DNA of 64,000 nt from contig NZ_JAPVBQ010000004.1 of NCBI RefSeq assembly GCF_026968045.1, forward strand, positions 62,001-126,000, given 5' to 3'. Position 1 is the first letter of the stretch. Each line of letters starts with the position of its first letter. Positions 36,967 through 44,658 of the stretch are shown piece by piece. The stretch is from Modestobacter sp. VKM Ac-2977 (GTDB lineage Bacteria > Actinomycetota > Actinomycetes > Mycobacteriales > Geodermatophilaceae). The notes beneath the pieces were generated by a model. The model saw only the letters and a program-made list of their open reading frames with translations. It had not been told where the DNA came from and ran no database searches. The position numbers and the translations under genes are program-made.

Positions 36967-38391
36967 TCAGACTCCAGCGGGGATCGGGGCGTCGGGCAGG
37001 TCGGCGGGGGCGGTGAGCCGGCCGGTGAGCGCGGTCGCCGCGGCGACGGCCGGGGAGACCAGGTGGGTGCGCCCGCCCTTGCCCTGCCGGCCCTGGAAGT
37101 TGCGGTTGCTGGTGGAGGCCGCACGCTCGCCCGGCTTCAGCTGGTCGGGGTTCATGCCCAGGCACATCGAGCAGCCCGCGCCCCGCCACTCGGCGCCGGC
37201 GTCGAGGAAGACCTGGTCCAGGCCCTCGGCCTCGGCCTGCAGCTTCACCTGCACCGAGCCGGGGACGACGAGCATCCGGGTGCTGGCGTCGACGTGCTTG
37301 CCCTTCAGCAGGGCGGCGGCGACCCGGAGGTCCTCGATCCGGCCGTTGGTGCACGACCCCAGGAAGACGGTGTCGACGTCGATCTCGCGCAGCGGGGTGC
37401 CGGCGGTCAGGCCCATGTAGGCCAGCGCGGACTCGGCGGCCCGGCGCTCGTTCTCGTCGGCGATCGTGGCCGGGTCGGGCACCGCGGCGTCGATCGGCAG
37501 CCCCTGGCCGGGGTTGGTGCCCCAGGTGACGTAGGGGGTCAGCGAGGCCGCGTCGATGTGCACCTCGTGGTCGAAGACGGCGTCGTCGTCGGTGGTGAGG
37601 GTCGACCAGTGCGCGACGGCGGCGTCCCAGTCGGCGCCCTGCGGGGCGTGCGGGCGGCCCTGCAGGAAGTCGAACGTCGTCTGGTCGGGGGCGATGAGCC
37701 CGGCGCGGGCGCCGGCCTCGATCGACATGTTGCAGATCGTCATCCGGGCCTCCATGGACAGCGCCTGGATCGCGCTGCCCCGGTACTCGATGACGTGGCC
37801 CTGGCCGCCGCCGGTGCCGATCTGGGCGATGACGGCGAGGATGACGTCCTTGGCCGAGACGCCCGGGGGCAGCTCGCCGTCGACGGTGACCGCCATCTGC
37901 TTGGCCGGCAGCTGCGGCAGCGTCTGGGTGGCGAGCACGTGCTCGACCTCGCTGGTGCCGATGCCGAAGGCCAGCGCGCCGAAGGCGCCGTGGGTGGAGG
38001 TGTGACTGTCGCCGCAGACGATGGTCATGCCCGGCTGGGTGAGCCCCAGCTGCGGGCCGATCACGTGCACGATCCCCTGGTCCCGGTCGCCCATCGGGGC
38101 CAGCCGGATGCCGAACTCGGCGGCGTTGCGCCGGAGCGCGTCCACCTGGGCCCGGCTGATCGGGTCGGCGATCGGGGACAGGATGTCCAGGGTCGGGACG
38201 TTGTGGTCCTCGGTGGCCATGGTGAGGTCCGGACGACGCACGGTGCGGCCGGCGGCCCGGAGCCCGTCGAAGGCCTGCGGGCTGGTCACCTCGTGCACGA
38301 GGTGCAGGTCGATGTAGAGGAGGTCGGGCTCTCCCGTCGTCCGCCGGACGACGTGCTGCTCGTACACCTTCTGCGCCAGGGTCCTGCCCAC
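36967..38391 (-). CDS. leuC: 3-isopropylmalate dehydratase large subunit
   Basis: Aconitase-family [4Fe-4S] enzyme subunit of 474 residues. [13 protein letters not shown] and [17 protein letters not shown] open the protein. Cluster-binding cysteines are in [27 protein letters not shown] and [14 protein letters not shown] at 38391 has GAGGAGGA upstream. The gene diverges from the IclR regulator with 49 bp between starts, the classic arrangement for leuCD control by NdgR/LtbR. Confidence 0.98.
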   Translation of the reverse strand: MGRTLAQKVYEQHVVRRTTGEPDLLYIDLHLVHEVTSPQAFDGLRAAGRTVRRPDLTMATEDHNVPTLDILSPIADPISRAQVDALRRNAAEFGIRLAPMGDRDQGIVHVIGPQLGLTQPGMTIVCGDSHTSTHGAFGALAFGIGTSEVEHVLATQTLPQLPAKQMAVTVDGELPPGVSAKDVILAVIAQIGTGGGQGHVIEYRGSAIQALSMEARMTICNMSIEAGARAGLIAPDQTTFDFLQGRPHAPQGADWDAAVAHWSTLTTDDDAVFDHEVHIDAASLTPYVTWGTNPGQGLPIDAAVPDPATIADENERRAAESALAYMGLTAGTPLREIDVDTVFLGSCTNGRIEDLRVAAALLKGKHVDASTRMLVVPGSVQVKLQAEAEGLDQVFLDAGAEWRGAGCSMCLGMNPDQLKPGERAASTSNRNFQGRQGKGGRTHLVSPAVAAATALTGRLTAPADLPDAPIPAGV

Positions 38392-38440
38392 GGGGTCCTC
38401 CTCGTTGCCATCTCACATGTTGGGATGCGAGTATTGCTAC
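38392..38440. promoter_or_regulatory. leuCD / IclR divergent promoter region
   Basis: Only 49 bp lie between the leuC and IclR start codons, so both promoters and any shared operator must be here. GAGTAT at 38429-38434 ends 6 nt before the GTG at 38441, a spacing that fits a -10 box for a leaderless transcript of the regulator. I see no clean palindrome. Confidence 0.45.
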
Positions 38441-39142
38441 GTGGGACAGCCTAACCCCGTCGCGGTCCTGGACAAAGCCGTGGCCATCCTCCGCGCCGTG
38501 TCGGCCGAGCCGGCCAGCCTCGCTGAGCTGGTGGCGCGTACCGAGCTGCCGCGGGCGACCGCACACCGGCTCGCCACGGCCCTGGAGGCGCACCGCCTGC
38601 TGCGGCGCACCGACACCGGTGCCTGGGCCCCCGGCCCGGCGCTGGCCGAGCTCGGGCGGGGTGGCGTCGACCTCGGCGACCTGGCCGGCCGGCACCTGGC
38701 CGTGCTGCGCGACAGCACCGGTGAGAGCGCCCAGTTCTACGTGCGGGACGGCAGCAGCCGGGTGTGCATCGCCGTCGCCGAACGCGCCAGCGGACTGCGC
38801 GACACCGTGCCCCTGGGTGCCCGCCTCCCCCTGACCGCCGGGTCGGCGGCGCACGTGCTCCTGGCCTTCTCCCCCGCCGAGGAGGTCACCGCCCTGCTGC
38901 CGGCGGCGAGCTTCACCGCCCGCACCCTGCTCGACGTCCGCCGCCGCGGCTGGGCGCACAGCGTCGCCGAGCGCGAGGCCGGGGTCGCCTCGCTGTCCGC
39001 CCCGGTGCGCGACGGTGCCGGTGGCGTGCTGGGTGCCGTCTCGATCTCCGGCCCGGTCGAGCGACTGGGCCGCCGCCCCAGTCCCGAGGTGGTCTCCGCC
39101 GTCCTGGACGCCGCCGTCGCCGTCTCGCGGGCAGCCCGCTGA
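38441..39142 (+). CDS. ndgR: IclR-family regulator, NdgR/LtbR type
   Basis: Transcription regulator of 233 residues. An N-terminal winged helix ([16 protein letters not shown] through [19 protein letters not shown]) precedes an IclR effector domain with [14 protein letters not shown] and [19 protein letters not shown]. Divergent position to leuCD is conserved for NdgR in Streptomyces and LtbR in Corynebacterium, which control leucine, tryptophan or antibiotic-linked genes. GTG at 38441 is preferred to an in-frame ATG 12 codons upstream because the family starts just before PVAVLDKA. Confidence 0.88.
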   Translation: MGQPNPVAVLDKAVAILRAVSAEPASLAELVARTELPRATAHRLATALEAHRLLRRTDTGAWAPGPALAELGRGGVDLGDLAGRHLAVLRDSTGESAQFYVRDGSSRVCIAVAERASGLRDTVPLGARLPLTAGSAAHVLLAFSPAEEVTALLPAASFTARTLLDVRRRGWAHSVAEREAGVASLSAPVRDGAGGVLGAVSISGPVERLGRRPSPEVVSAVLDAAVAVSRAAR

Positions 39143-39147
39143 CACGC

Positions 39148-39182
39148 TTGTTCGTTCCTACGTACTTTCGTACTATTGGCGC
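39148..39182 (+). promoter_or_regulatory. Leaderless promoter with tandem repeat upstream of the ArsR-like gene
   Basis: TTGTTC (39148-39153), a 17-bp spacer and TACTAT (39171-39176) form a good sigma-70 type promoter. The ATG at 39183 is 6 nt after the -10 box, so the transcript is probably leaderless. Two 8-bp direct repeats, CGTACTTT and CGTACTAT (39161-39176), overlap the -10 box and could be an autoregulatory operator. Confidence 0.6.
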
Positions 39183-39692
39183 ATGGACGACGCCCGCCTG
39201 ACCCGGATCGAGGAGCGGCTCGCCGCGCTGGAACAGCAGCGGTCACAGCCACCCGGCCCCGTGCCACCGGACCGCGAACGGTTCTGGCTGCTGCACGGGC
39301 TGGCCGCCGAGGCGGCCGAGCTGCCAGGTGGTGCGGTCGCCTACGGCGGGCAGGTGCGCCTGCCCGGCGGCGAGGAGTACGCCTGGCAGCGCACCCACGA
39401 CGCCGAGGGGCTGCGCGCGGCCGGGCCGGACGACGACGAGACCCTCACCACCGCGCTGTCGGCCCTCGCCCACCCGGTCCGGCTGCGGCTGCTCCGGGAG
39501 GTGCTGGGCGGGCACACCACGACCGCAGCGCTGGCCGCGCTGCCGGGCCTGGGCACCACCGGACAGCTGCACCACCACCTGCGCCAGCTCACCGCCGCCG
39601 GCTGGCTGCGCACGGCCGGCCGGGGCACGTACGCGGTACCGGCCGAGCGGGTCGTGCCGCTGTACGTCGTGCTCGCGGCGGTGGCCCCGTGA
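39183..39692 (+). CDS. ArsR-type winged-helix regulator
   Basis: A 169-residue regulator. A short helical N-terminus (RIEERLAALEQQ) and a beta-rich segment (VAYGGQVRLPGGEEYAWQRT) precede a winged-helix domain from about 95: ALSALAHPVRLRLLREVLGG, then LGTTGQLHHHLRQLTAAGWL as recognition helix. No metal-binding Cys pair of classical ArsR is seen, so it probably senses something else. The stop overlaps the M23 peptidase start (GTGA), making a regulator-effector pair. Confidence 0.85.
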   Translation: MDDARLTRIEERLAALEQQRSQPPGPVPPDRERFWLLHGLAAEAAELPGGAVAYGGQVRLPGGEEYAWQRTHDAEGLRAAGPDDDETLTTALSALAHPVRLRLLREVLGGHTTTAALAALPGLGTTGQLHHHLRQLTAAGWLRTAGRGTYAVPAERVVPLYVVLAAVAP

Positions 39693-40501
39693 CCGGCGCG
39701 ACGCTCCAGCGACTGGTGGCCCGTGCCCGTCCGCCGCTGCCCGCGCTCGGCGTGCTGCTGATCCTGGCGGACACCGTGGGCCTGCTGGCCTGGGGTGCGC
39801 TGGCCGGCATCGTCGTCCTGGTCGGGTTCGGCCTGCTCGACCGGGTGCGCCCCCCCGCCGCCCCGGTGCGCGTGGTCGACCCCCCGGTGCGCGGCCCCTG
39901 GCGGGCCCTGAACTCCCCGGCCACGAAGGTCCCCTCGCACGGGACCAACAGCCTGGGGCAGACCTACGCGATCGACCTGGTGCTGGACCCGCCCGACGGC
40001 AGCCGCCCGGAGTTCGGCTCCGGCGGGCACTGGCGCCGGCCCGAGGAGTACCCGGCGTTCGGGCAGCCGGTGCTCAGCCCGGTGGACGGCGTGGTGGTGC
40101 GCGTGCACCAGCGGCGGCGCGACCACCGGGCCCGCAGTGGCTGGCTCTCGATCCTCCACCTGCTGGTGGTCGAGAGCTTCGTCCGGCAGGTGGGCGGCGC
40201 GCGCTGGCTCGCCGGCAACCACGTCGTCGTCCGGGCCGACGACGGGGCGTTCGCCGCCCTCGTCCACCTGCGCCGCGGCTCGGTCCTGGTGGAGCGGGGT
40301 CAGCGAGTCGTCGCCGGGCAGCAGCTGGCCGAGTGCGGCAACTCGGGGAACAGCAGTGAACCGCACCTGCACGTCCAGCTGTGCGACTCCCCGGGGCTGG
40401 GTGGTGCCACCGGCGTCCCGATGGCCTTCCGCGCCGGTGCCGCCGACGGCGCCGACGGGCTACCGGCCGACGGCGAGCTGCTCGGCGTGGCCGTCCGGTG
40501 A
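39689..40501 (+). CDS. Membrane-anchored M23-family peptidase-like protein
   Basis: A 270-residue protein with one or two N-terminal helices (LPALGVLLILADTVGLLAWG and ALAGIVVLVGFGLL) and a LytM/M23 peptidase-like domain. Zinc-site motifs visible are SHGTNSLGQTYAIDLV (HxnD) and EPHLHVQL (HxH). LSPVDGVVVRVHQ is the typical beta-barrel strand. M23 enzymes cut peptidoglycan cross-bridges; some membrane-bound members act elsewhere. It is co-translated with the ArsR-like regulator and ends in a strong terminator. Confidence 0.85.
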   Translation: MTGATLQRLVARARPPLPALGVLLILADTVGLLAWGALAGIVVLVGFGLLDRVRPPAAPVRVVDPPVRGPWRALNSPATKVPSHGTNSLGQTYAIDLVLDPPDGSRPEFGSGGHWRRPEEYPAFGQPVLSPVDGVVVRVHQRRRDHRARSGWLSILHLLVVESFVRQVGGARWLAGNHVVVRADDGAFAALVHLRRGSVLVERGQRVVAGQQLAECGNSGNSSEPHLHVQLCDSPGLGGATGVPMAFRAGAADGADGLPADGELLGVAVR

Positions 40502-40504
40502 CGC

Positions 40505-40543
40505 ACGACGGCCCGCGGTGGGGTCCCCACCGCGGGCCGTCGT
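40505..40543. terminator. Very strong bidirectional terminator
   Basis: Two perfect complementary arms of 19 bases (40505-40523 and 40525-40543) fold into a GC-rich hairpin between convergent genes. The stem core is CGGCCCGCGG. It follows the peptidase stop by 3 bp and the minus-strand membrane-protein stop by 16 bp. Confidence 0.9.
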
Positions 40544-40559
40544 CGGGTGTCCTGCCGGG

Positions 40560-40883
40560 CTACCGGCCGGCGGTGTCCGCTCCGCCGGTCGGGTCCTCGA
40601 CCGCCTCGCCGCCCTCGACGACCACCGGCCGCAGCCGGGTCCAGGCGACGAAGACCAGGGCGAAGACCAGCATGCCGATGCCGGCCCACAGGTTGGCGTT
40701 CACGCCACCGGTCTTGGCGGCCTCGGCCGCGCCGTAGTCGACGATGCCCAGGACGACCAGGACGACGCCGTAGAGCCCGATCAGGGCCGCGATGACGACC
40801 CGGACGTCGTAGGCGCCCGCCGTGTGCCGACCACCGGTCGCCGGCGCCTCACCCGGGTCCTGCCCGTTGCTCGGAGTGCTCAT
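40560..40883 (-). CDS. Small membrane protein, partner of the symporter
   Basis: A 107-residue protein with two predicted helices (about 29-48 VVIAALIGLYGVVLVVLGIV and about 64-84 LWAGIGMLVFALVFVAW). The N- and C-termini are charged and Pro/Gly-rich. ATG at 40883 has GAGAGGAGC about 6 nt upstream. It lies 32 bp behind the sodium/solute symporter gene on the same strand. The family is not one I recognise; an accessory subunit role is inferred from position only. Confidence 0.75.
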   Translation of the reverse strand: MSTPSNGQDPGEAPATGGRHTAGAYDVRVVIAALIGLYGVVLVVLGIVDYGAAEAAKTGGVNANLWAGIGMLVFALVFVAWTRLRPVVVEGGEAVEDPTGGADTAGR

Positions 40884-40915
40884 GGGGGTGCTCCTCTCGG
40901 GAACGCTGGCCACGG

Positions 40916-42592
40916 TCAGCGGAAGATCAGGTTCAGCGCGATGACGAGCACCAGCGAGATGCCGGCGAGCTTCGTCGGCGACTGGTACCAGGGCAGCTCG
41001 TGCGCATCGGGGTCGGTGCGCACCTCCTTCGGCGTCTCGGAGTAGACCAGCCCGGCCAGCTCGGAGACCGGCTTCGGCGCGGTCACCATGCTCACCGCGA
41101 CGCTCACCGCGATGTCCACGACGAAGGCCGCACCGGCGGCCACGAAGCTGGCGCCCTGCCCTTCCAGCCCGATCACGCCGACCTCGCTCAGCGACCACAC
41201 GAGCACCGCGGCGAGCGTGCCGGAGACCAGTCCGGCCCAGCCGGCGGTCGGGGTCATCCGCTTCCAGAACATGCCCAGGATGAACGTGGCGAACAGCGGG
41301 GCGTTGAAGAAGCCGAAGAGCGTCTGCAGGTAGTCCATCAGGTTGTCGAAGCCCGCGGCGATGAGCGCGGTGAAGATGGCCGTCACCGTGGCCCCGACGG
41401 TCGCCAGCCGGCCGACCTTGAGGTAGTACTCGTCGGGGCGGTCCTTCTTCACGTACTGCTGCCACAGGTCGTAGCTGAAGACGGTGTTGAAGGCAGAGAT
41501 GTTGGCCGCCATGCCCGCCATGAACGACGCCAGCAGGCCGGCGATCGCCACGCCCAGCAGGCCGTTGGGGAGCACGTCGCGGATCAGCAGCAGGATCGAG
41601 TCGTTGTAGGTGACCCCGGGGTCACCGCCGGCCTTCAGCTCCTGCACCTCGTTGACCAGGACCGCGGCGATCATGCCGGGGACGATCACGATGAACGGGA
41701 TGAACATCTTCGGGAACGAGCCGATGATCGGGGTGCTCCGTGCGGCCGACATCGACTTGGTGGCCATCGCCCGCTGGACCTCGACGAAGTTCGTCGTCCA
41801 GTAGCCGAAGGAGAGCACGAAGCCCAGGCCGAAGACGATCCCGATGACCGACAGCACCGGGTTGTCGATGCTGGTCAGGTCGCTGGCCGGCCAGGAGCTG
41901 AGGTCGTTCTCGTTGCCGCCGTCGCGGATCGAGTCGATCAGCCCGCCGACGCCGCCCACCCGGTTCAGACCGATCAGCGTCAGCGGCAGCAGCGCGGCCA
42001 CGATGACGAAGAACTGCAGCACCTCGTTGTAGATGGCCGCCGACAGGCCGCCGAGGGTGATGTAGCTCAGCACGACCGCCGCGGCGACGATCAGCGAGAT
42101 CCACTGCGGCCAGCCCAGCAGGGCGTTCACGACGGTCGCCAGCAGGTAGAGGTTGATGCCGGCGATGAGCACCTGGGCGAGCGCGAAGCTCAGCGCGTTG
42201 ACCAGGTGGGCGCCGGTGCCGAAGCGGCGGCGCATGAACTCCGGGACGCTGCGCACCTTCGACCCGTAGTAGAAGGGCATCATCACCACGCCCAGGAAGA
42301 GCATGGCCGGCACGGCGCCGATCCAGAAGTAGTGGAACGTGGCCATGCCGAACTGGGCGCCGTTGGCCGACATGCCGATGATCTCGACGGCGCCGAGGTT
42401 GGCCGAGATGAACGCCAGACCGGTCACCCAGGCCGGGAGAGACCGGCCGGACAGGAAGAAGTCGAGGCTGTCGGACACCCGGCTGCGGGCGGCGAAGCCG
42501 ATGAGCAGGACGACAGCGAAGTAGGCGGCGACGAGCGCGTAGTCGACGAGGTTCGCGTCGAGTCGCAGGCTCTCCTCCGCGGCGAGGACCAC
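40916..42592 (-). CDS. Sodium:solute symporter (SSS family, sugar/SGLT-like)
   Basis: Na+-coupled importer of about 558 residues with 13-14 helices. GFAARSRVSDSLDFFLSGRS, FISANLGAVEIIGMSANGA and PFYYGSKVRSVPEFMRRRFG are typical of SGLT-like members, and FGYWTTNFVEVQRAMATKSM lies at the substrate site region. GTG at 42592 has GGAGGG 7 nt upstream; GTG at 42634 would add 14 residues and has no clear site. The sugar or inositol-type substrate cannot be told. A 14-bp inverted repeat about 100 bp upstream suggests control by a repressor. Confidence 0.9.
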   Translation of the reverse strand: MVLAAEESLRLDANLVDYALVAAYFAVVLLIGFAARSRVSDSLDFFLSGRSLPAWVTGLAFISANLGAVEIIGMSANGAQFGMATFHYFWIGAVPAMLFLGVVMMPFYYGSKVRSVPEFMRRRFGTGAHLVNALSFALAQVLIAGINLYLLATVVNALLGWPQWISLIVAAAVVLSYITLGGLSAAIYNEVLQFFVIVAALLPLTLIGLNRVGGVGGLIDSIRDGGNENDLSSWPASDLTSIDNPVLSVIGIVFGLGFVLSFGYWTTNFVEVQRAMATKSMSAARSTPIIGSFPKMFIPFIVIVPGMIAAVLVNEVQELKAGGDPGVTYNDSILLLIRDVLPNGLLGVAIAGLLASFMAGMAANISAFNTVFSYDLWQQYVKKDRPDEYYLKVGRLATVGATVTAIFTALIAAGFDNLMDYLQTLFGFFNAPLFATFILGMFWKRMTPTAGWAGLVSGTLAAVLVWSLSEVGVIGLEGQGASFVAAGAAFVVDIAVSVAVSMVTAPKPVSELAGLVYSETPKEVRTDPDAHELPWYQSPTKLAGISLVLVIALNLIFR

Positions 42593-42693
42593 CGGGGTTC
42601 CCTCCAGGTTCGGTGAGATCGGGTCTCCGGCCACGGACGGCCGGGACCCCTGCCTGCCTCACAGGGCGGGCACGGTGGTGCGGCGCGATGATC

Positions 42694-42707
42694 AGCTTTG
42701 CGAAGCT
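42694..42707. promoter_or_regulatory. Inverted repeat upstream of the symporter gene (operator candidate)
   Basis: AGCTT-TGCG-AAGCT is a 5-4-5 inverted repeat lying 102 bp upstream of the symporter start, in an unusually AT-rich patch. Its size fits a LacI- or GntR-type operator. No regulator gene is adjacent. Confidence 0.4.
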
Positions 42708-42796
42708 AACAAAGTAGTGCGATCCCGGCACTTCGTTGGTCACCGCAACCGGGGGTTCTGTGACCAGACCCACGGCGGCGCGCCCCGAGGACGAGC

Positions 42797-42828
42797 AGAG
42801 CCCCCGACCCGTGGGGGTCGGGGGCTCT
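42797..42828 (-). terminator. Terminator of the first tRNA-Glu gene
   Basis: A 14-bp stem (AGAGCCCCCGACCC and complement) with loop GTGG lies 8 bp past the tRNA 3' end. An identical copy follows the second tRNA-Glu. Confidence 0.85.
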
Positions 42829-42836
42829 GTCAGGTG

Positions 42837-42909
42837 TAGCCCCGAAGGGATTCGAACCCTCGCTACCGCCGTGAGAGGGCGGCGTCCTGGGCCGCTAGAC
42901 GACGGGGCC
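42837..42909 (-). tRNA. tRNA-Glu (anticodon CTC), copy 1
   Basis: 73 nt without encoded CCA. Acceptor GGCCCCG pairs with CGGGGCT (one G-U pair), the D arm holds TCTAGCGGCC, the anticodon loop reads CCTCTCA with anticodon CTC, and the T arm contains GGTTCGAATCC. Identical to copy 2. Confidence 0.97.
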
Positions 42910-43030
42910 AGGTGGTGCGGCGCTGATTCTGCCAGACGGCCGGGGCCGGCTCGCGAGACCCCTCTCCCGTGGCGCCGTCTCCGTGGTGCCCGGCGGAACG
43001 AGGCTGCCCGGAGAGCGCACAGAGACGACG

Positions 43031-43062
43031 AGAGCCCCCGACCCGTGGGGGTCGGGGGCTCT
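43031..43062 (-). terminator. Terminator of the second tRNA-Glu gene
   Basis: Same 14-bp GC-rich stem and GTGG loop as at 42797-42828, 8 bp past the tRNA 3' end. Confidence 0.85.
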
Positions 43063-43070
43063 GCCAGGTG

Positions 43071-43143
43071 TAGCCCCGAAGGGATTCGAACCCTCGCTAC
43101 CGCCGTGAGAGGGCGGCGTCCTGGGCCGCTAGACGACGGGGCC
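43071..43143 (-). tRNA. tRNA-Glu (anticodon CTC), copy 2
   Basis: Sequence identical over all 73 nt to the copy at 42837-42909. It is 44 bp downstream of tRNA-Gln on the same strand, so the three tRNAs may be read from one or several promoters, each with its own terminator. Confidence 0.97.
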
Positions 43144-43169
43144 AGGTGGTGCAGTGGTGCGGTCGTGCT

Positions 43170-43186
43170 GAGGAGCCGTGCTCCTC
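43170..43186 (-). terminator. Hairpin after tRNA-Gln
   Basis: GAGGAGC, loop CGT, GCTCCTC: a 7-bp stem starting 1 nt past the tRNA 3' end. Confidence 0.65.
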
Positions 43187-43187
43187 G

Positions 43188-43259
43188 CTGGGGTACCAGG
43201 ACTCGAACCTAGACTAACGGAACCAGAAACCGTCGGGCTGCCAATTACCCCATACCCCA
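43188..43259 (-). tRNA. tRNA-Gln (anticodon CTG)
   Basis: 72 nt without encoded CCA. Acceptor TGGGGTA pairs with TACCCCA, discriminator G. The anticodon loop TTCTGGT gives anticodon CTG, and the T arm has GGTTCGAGTCC. Actinobacteria lack GlnRS, so it is expected to be charged with Glu by GltX (encoded 1.4 kb away) and amidated by GatCAB. Confidence 0.96.
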
Positions 43260-43344
43260 TTGGCCGTGCAGCACCTTGCGGCGCCGGGAAAGAACACTAC
43301 CCGATCCCCCGGGAGCCAGCACGGGCACCCCCCTCGTGGGCGCG

Positions 43345-44658
43345 TCAGCCCCCCGGTGGCCGGCCCCAGCCGCCGGAGGACGGCGGCGCGGTCCAGGCAC
43401 CCGGCGCCGCCGGGGGGCCCCACGGCAGCTGGGCAGGTGGCATGCCCCACGCCGGACGACCGGGGGCCGCCGTGAGGGCAGGCGCCGGCAGTTGCAGCGC
43501 GGGGCTGAGCAGCTCCGGCCGCAGCCGCCGGCTGGCGACGGCCACCCAGGCGAGGAAGGCGACCATCCCGGACATCCCGAGCAGGGTGGTCACCCAGCTC
43601 AGGGCGCCGCCGGGGTCGGCGGTGGCCAGCTCCTCGCCCAGGGCGCCGGCCAGCACGAAGATCACCACGTTGTTGACCGCGTGCAGCGCGATGGCGGCCT
43701 CGAGCCCCCCGGTCAGCCAGACGACCCCCGACAGCACCAGGCCGATGACGAACCGGTAGAGGAACGACTCGGCGTCCGGCGGCAGGTGGGCGGCAGAGAA
43801 CAGGGCGGCCGTCAGCACCGCCGCGACCACCGCGCCGGCCTGTGGTCGGCCCACCCAGCCAGCGATCGCCTGGCTCAGGTAGCCGCGGAAGACGTACTCC
43901 TCGGCCGCGCACTGCAACGGCGTCGTCAGCAGCACGACCAGCAGGAGCCAGCCGAAGGAGGAGGTCGGCCCGGTGATCGACAGGTCGGTGGCCGCGACGG
44001 TCAGCAGCAGGCCGGCGGCGACCGCCAGCCCGAGGGTCGCCAGTGCCCGCCAGGTCCAGGGCAGCAGCATCCGCCAGCGCAGTCGGCCCAGCACCGAGGA
44101 CGACCAGCCGATCCGCAGCCCGTGCGGTACCAGCCAGCACACCCACACGATCGGGATCGCCACGATCAGCGAGGCGTTGGTGAACAGCAGGACCCAGACG
44201 TCGGTGAGGTCCGTCATGGCGAGGTCGGGCACCACGCCGGTCAGGTAGACGACCAGCACCAGCACCACCGCCGCCACCCCGTAGAGGACGGTGAACAGCA
44301 GCAGGCCCAGCAGCGGCCGCCACCAGGCCCAGTCCCGCGTCCGCATCAGCAGCTCGTACCGCTGCGGGGTGTCGTGCGGCGGCGCCCCGGGCGGGGTCAC
44401 CGGCCGGGCCGGTCGCGGAGGGCGCTGCGCCGGAGGTGGGTAGGTGCCCAGTGCCGGAGGTGGGTAGGTGCCCAGTGCCGGAGGTGGGTACGGCGGGAGC
44501 CCGGCTGCCGGGTACGGCCCACCGGGAGGCGCCCACCCGGGACCGCCCGGCGGCGGGCCGAGCGGGACCCGGGGCGGGGCGCCGTACCGGCCGGTCGGCG
44601 GCGGGCCCGCGTACGGCGGCTCACCCTGCCCCCAGGCGGTCCAGCCCCCGCCGGTCAT
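43345..44658 (-). CDS. CPBP-family intramembrane metalloprotease
   Basis: A 437-residue membrane protein. Residues 1-110 are Pro/Gly/Tyr-rich and include a tandem TYPPPALG repeat. Then come about eight helices with the CPBP/Abi motifs [11 protein letters not shown] (EExxxR), LFSAAHL (FxxxH) and ALHAVNNVV (HxxxN). The C-terminal 60 residues are again Pro/Ala-rich. ATG at 44658 overlaps the gltX stop (ATGA). CPBP proteases process membrane substrates or give immunity to peptides; the target here is unknown. Confidence 0.87.
   Translation of the reverse strand: MTGGGWTAWGQGEPPYAGPPPTGRYGAPPRVPLGPPPGGPGWAPPGGPYPAAGLPPYPPPALGTYPPPALGTYPPPAQRPPRPARPVTPPGAPPHDTPQRYELLMRTRDWAWWRPLLGLLLFTVLYGVAAVVLVLVVYLTGVVPDLAMTDLTDVWVLLFTNASLIVAIPIVWVCWLVPHGLRIGWSSSVLGRLRWRMLLPWTWRALATLGLAVAAGLLLTVAATDLSITGPTSSFGWLLLVVLLTTPLQCAAEEYVFRGYLSQAIAGWVGRPQAGAVVAAVLTAALFSAAHLPPDAESFLYRFVIGLVLSGVVWLTGGLEAAIALHAVNNVVIFVLAGALGEELATADPGGALSWVTTLLGMSGMVAFLAWVAVASRRLRPELLSPALQLPAPALTAAPGRPAWGMPPAQLPWGPPAAPGAWTAPPSSGGWGRPPGG
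44430..44490. repeat. 24-bp tandem repeat inside the CPBP gene
   Basis: Two full copies (44430-44453 and 44454-44477) and a 13-bp partial copy encode a repeated TYPPPALG on the minus strand. The copies are identical, so the number may vary by slippage. Confidence 0.9.

Larger units (their letters stand above)
42797..42918. repeat. First copy of a 122-bp tRNA-Glu-terminator duplication
   Basis: This segment is repeated at 43031-43152 with a single difference (T at 42830, C at 43064). It includes the terminator, the tRNA and about 9 bp upstream. The 112 bp between copies is unrelated. Confidence 0.95.
43031..43152. repeat. Second copy of the 122-bp tRNA-Glu-terminator duplication
   Basis: Matches 42797-42918 at 121 of 122 positions, offset by 234 bp. 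The flanks differ immediately outside the unit. Confidence 0.95.

Noticed and set aside
42738-42765. Inverted repeat GGTCAC...GTGACC as terminator or operator
   Set aside because: Short arms with an irregular interior and no gene it clearly serves; not distinctive enough in this GC-rich context.
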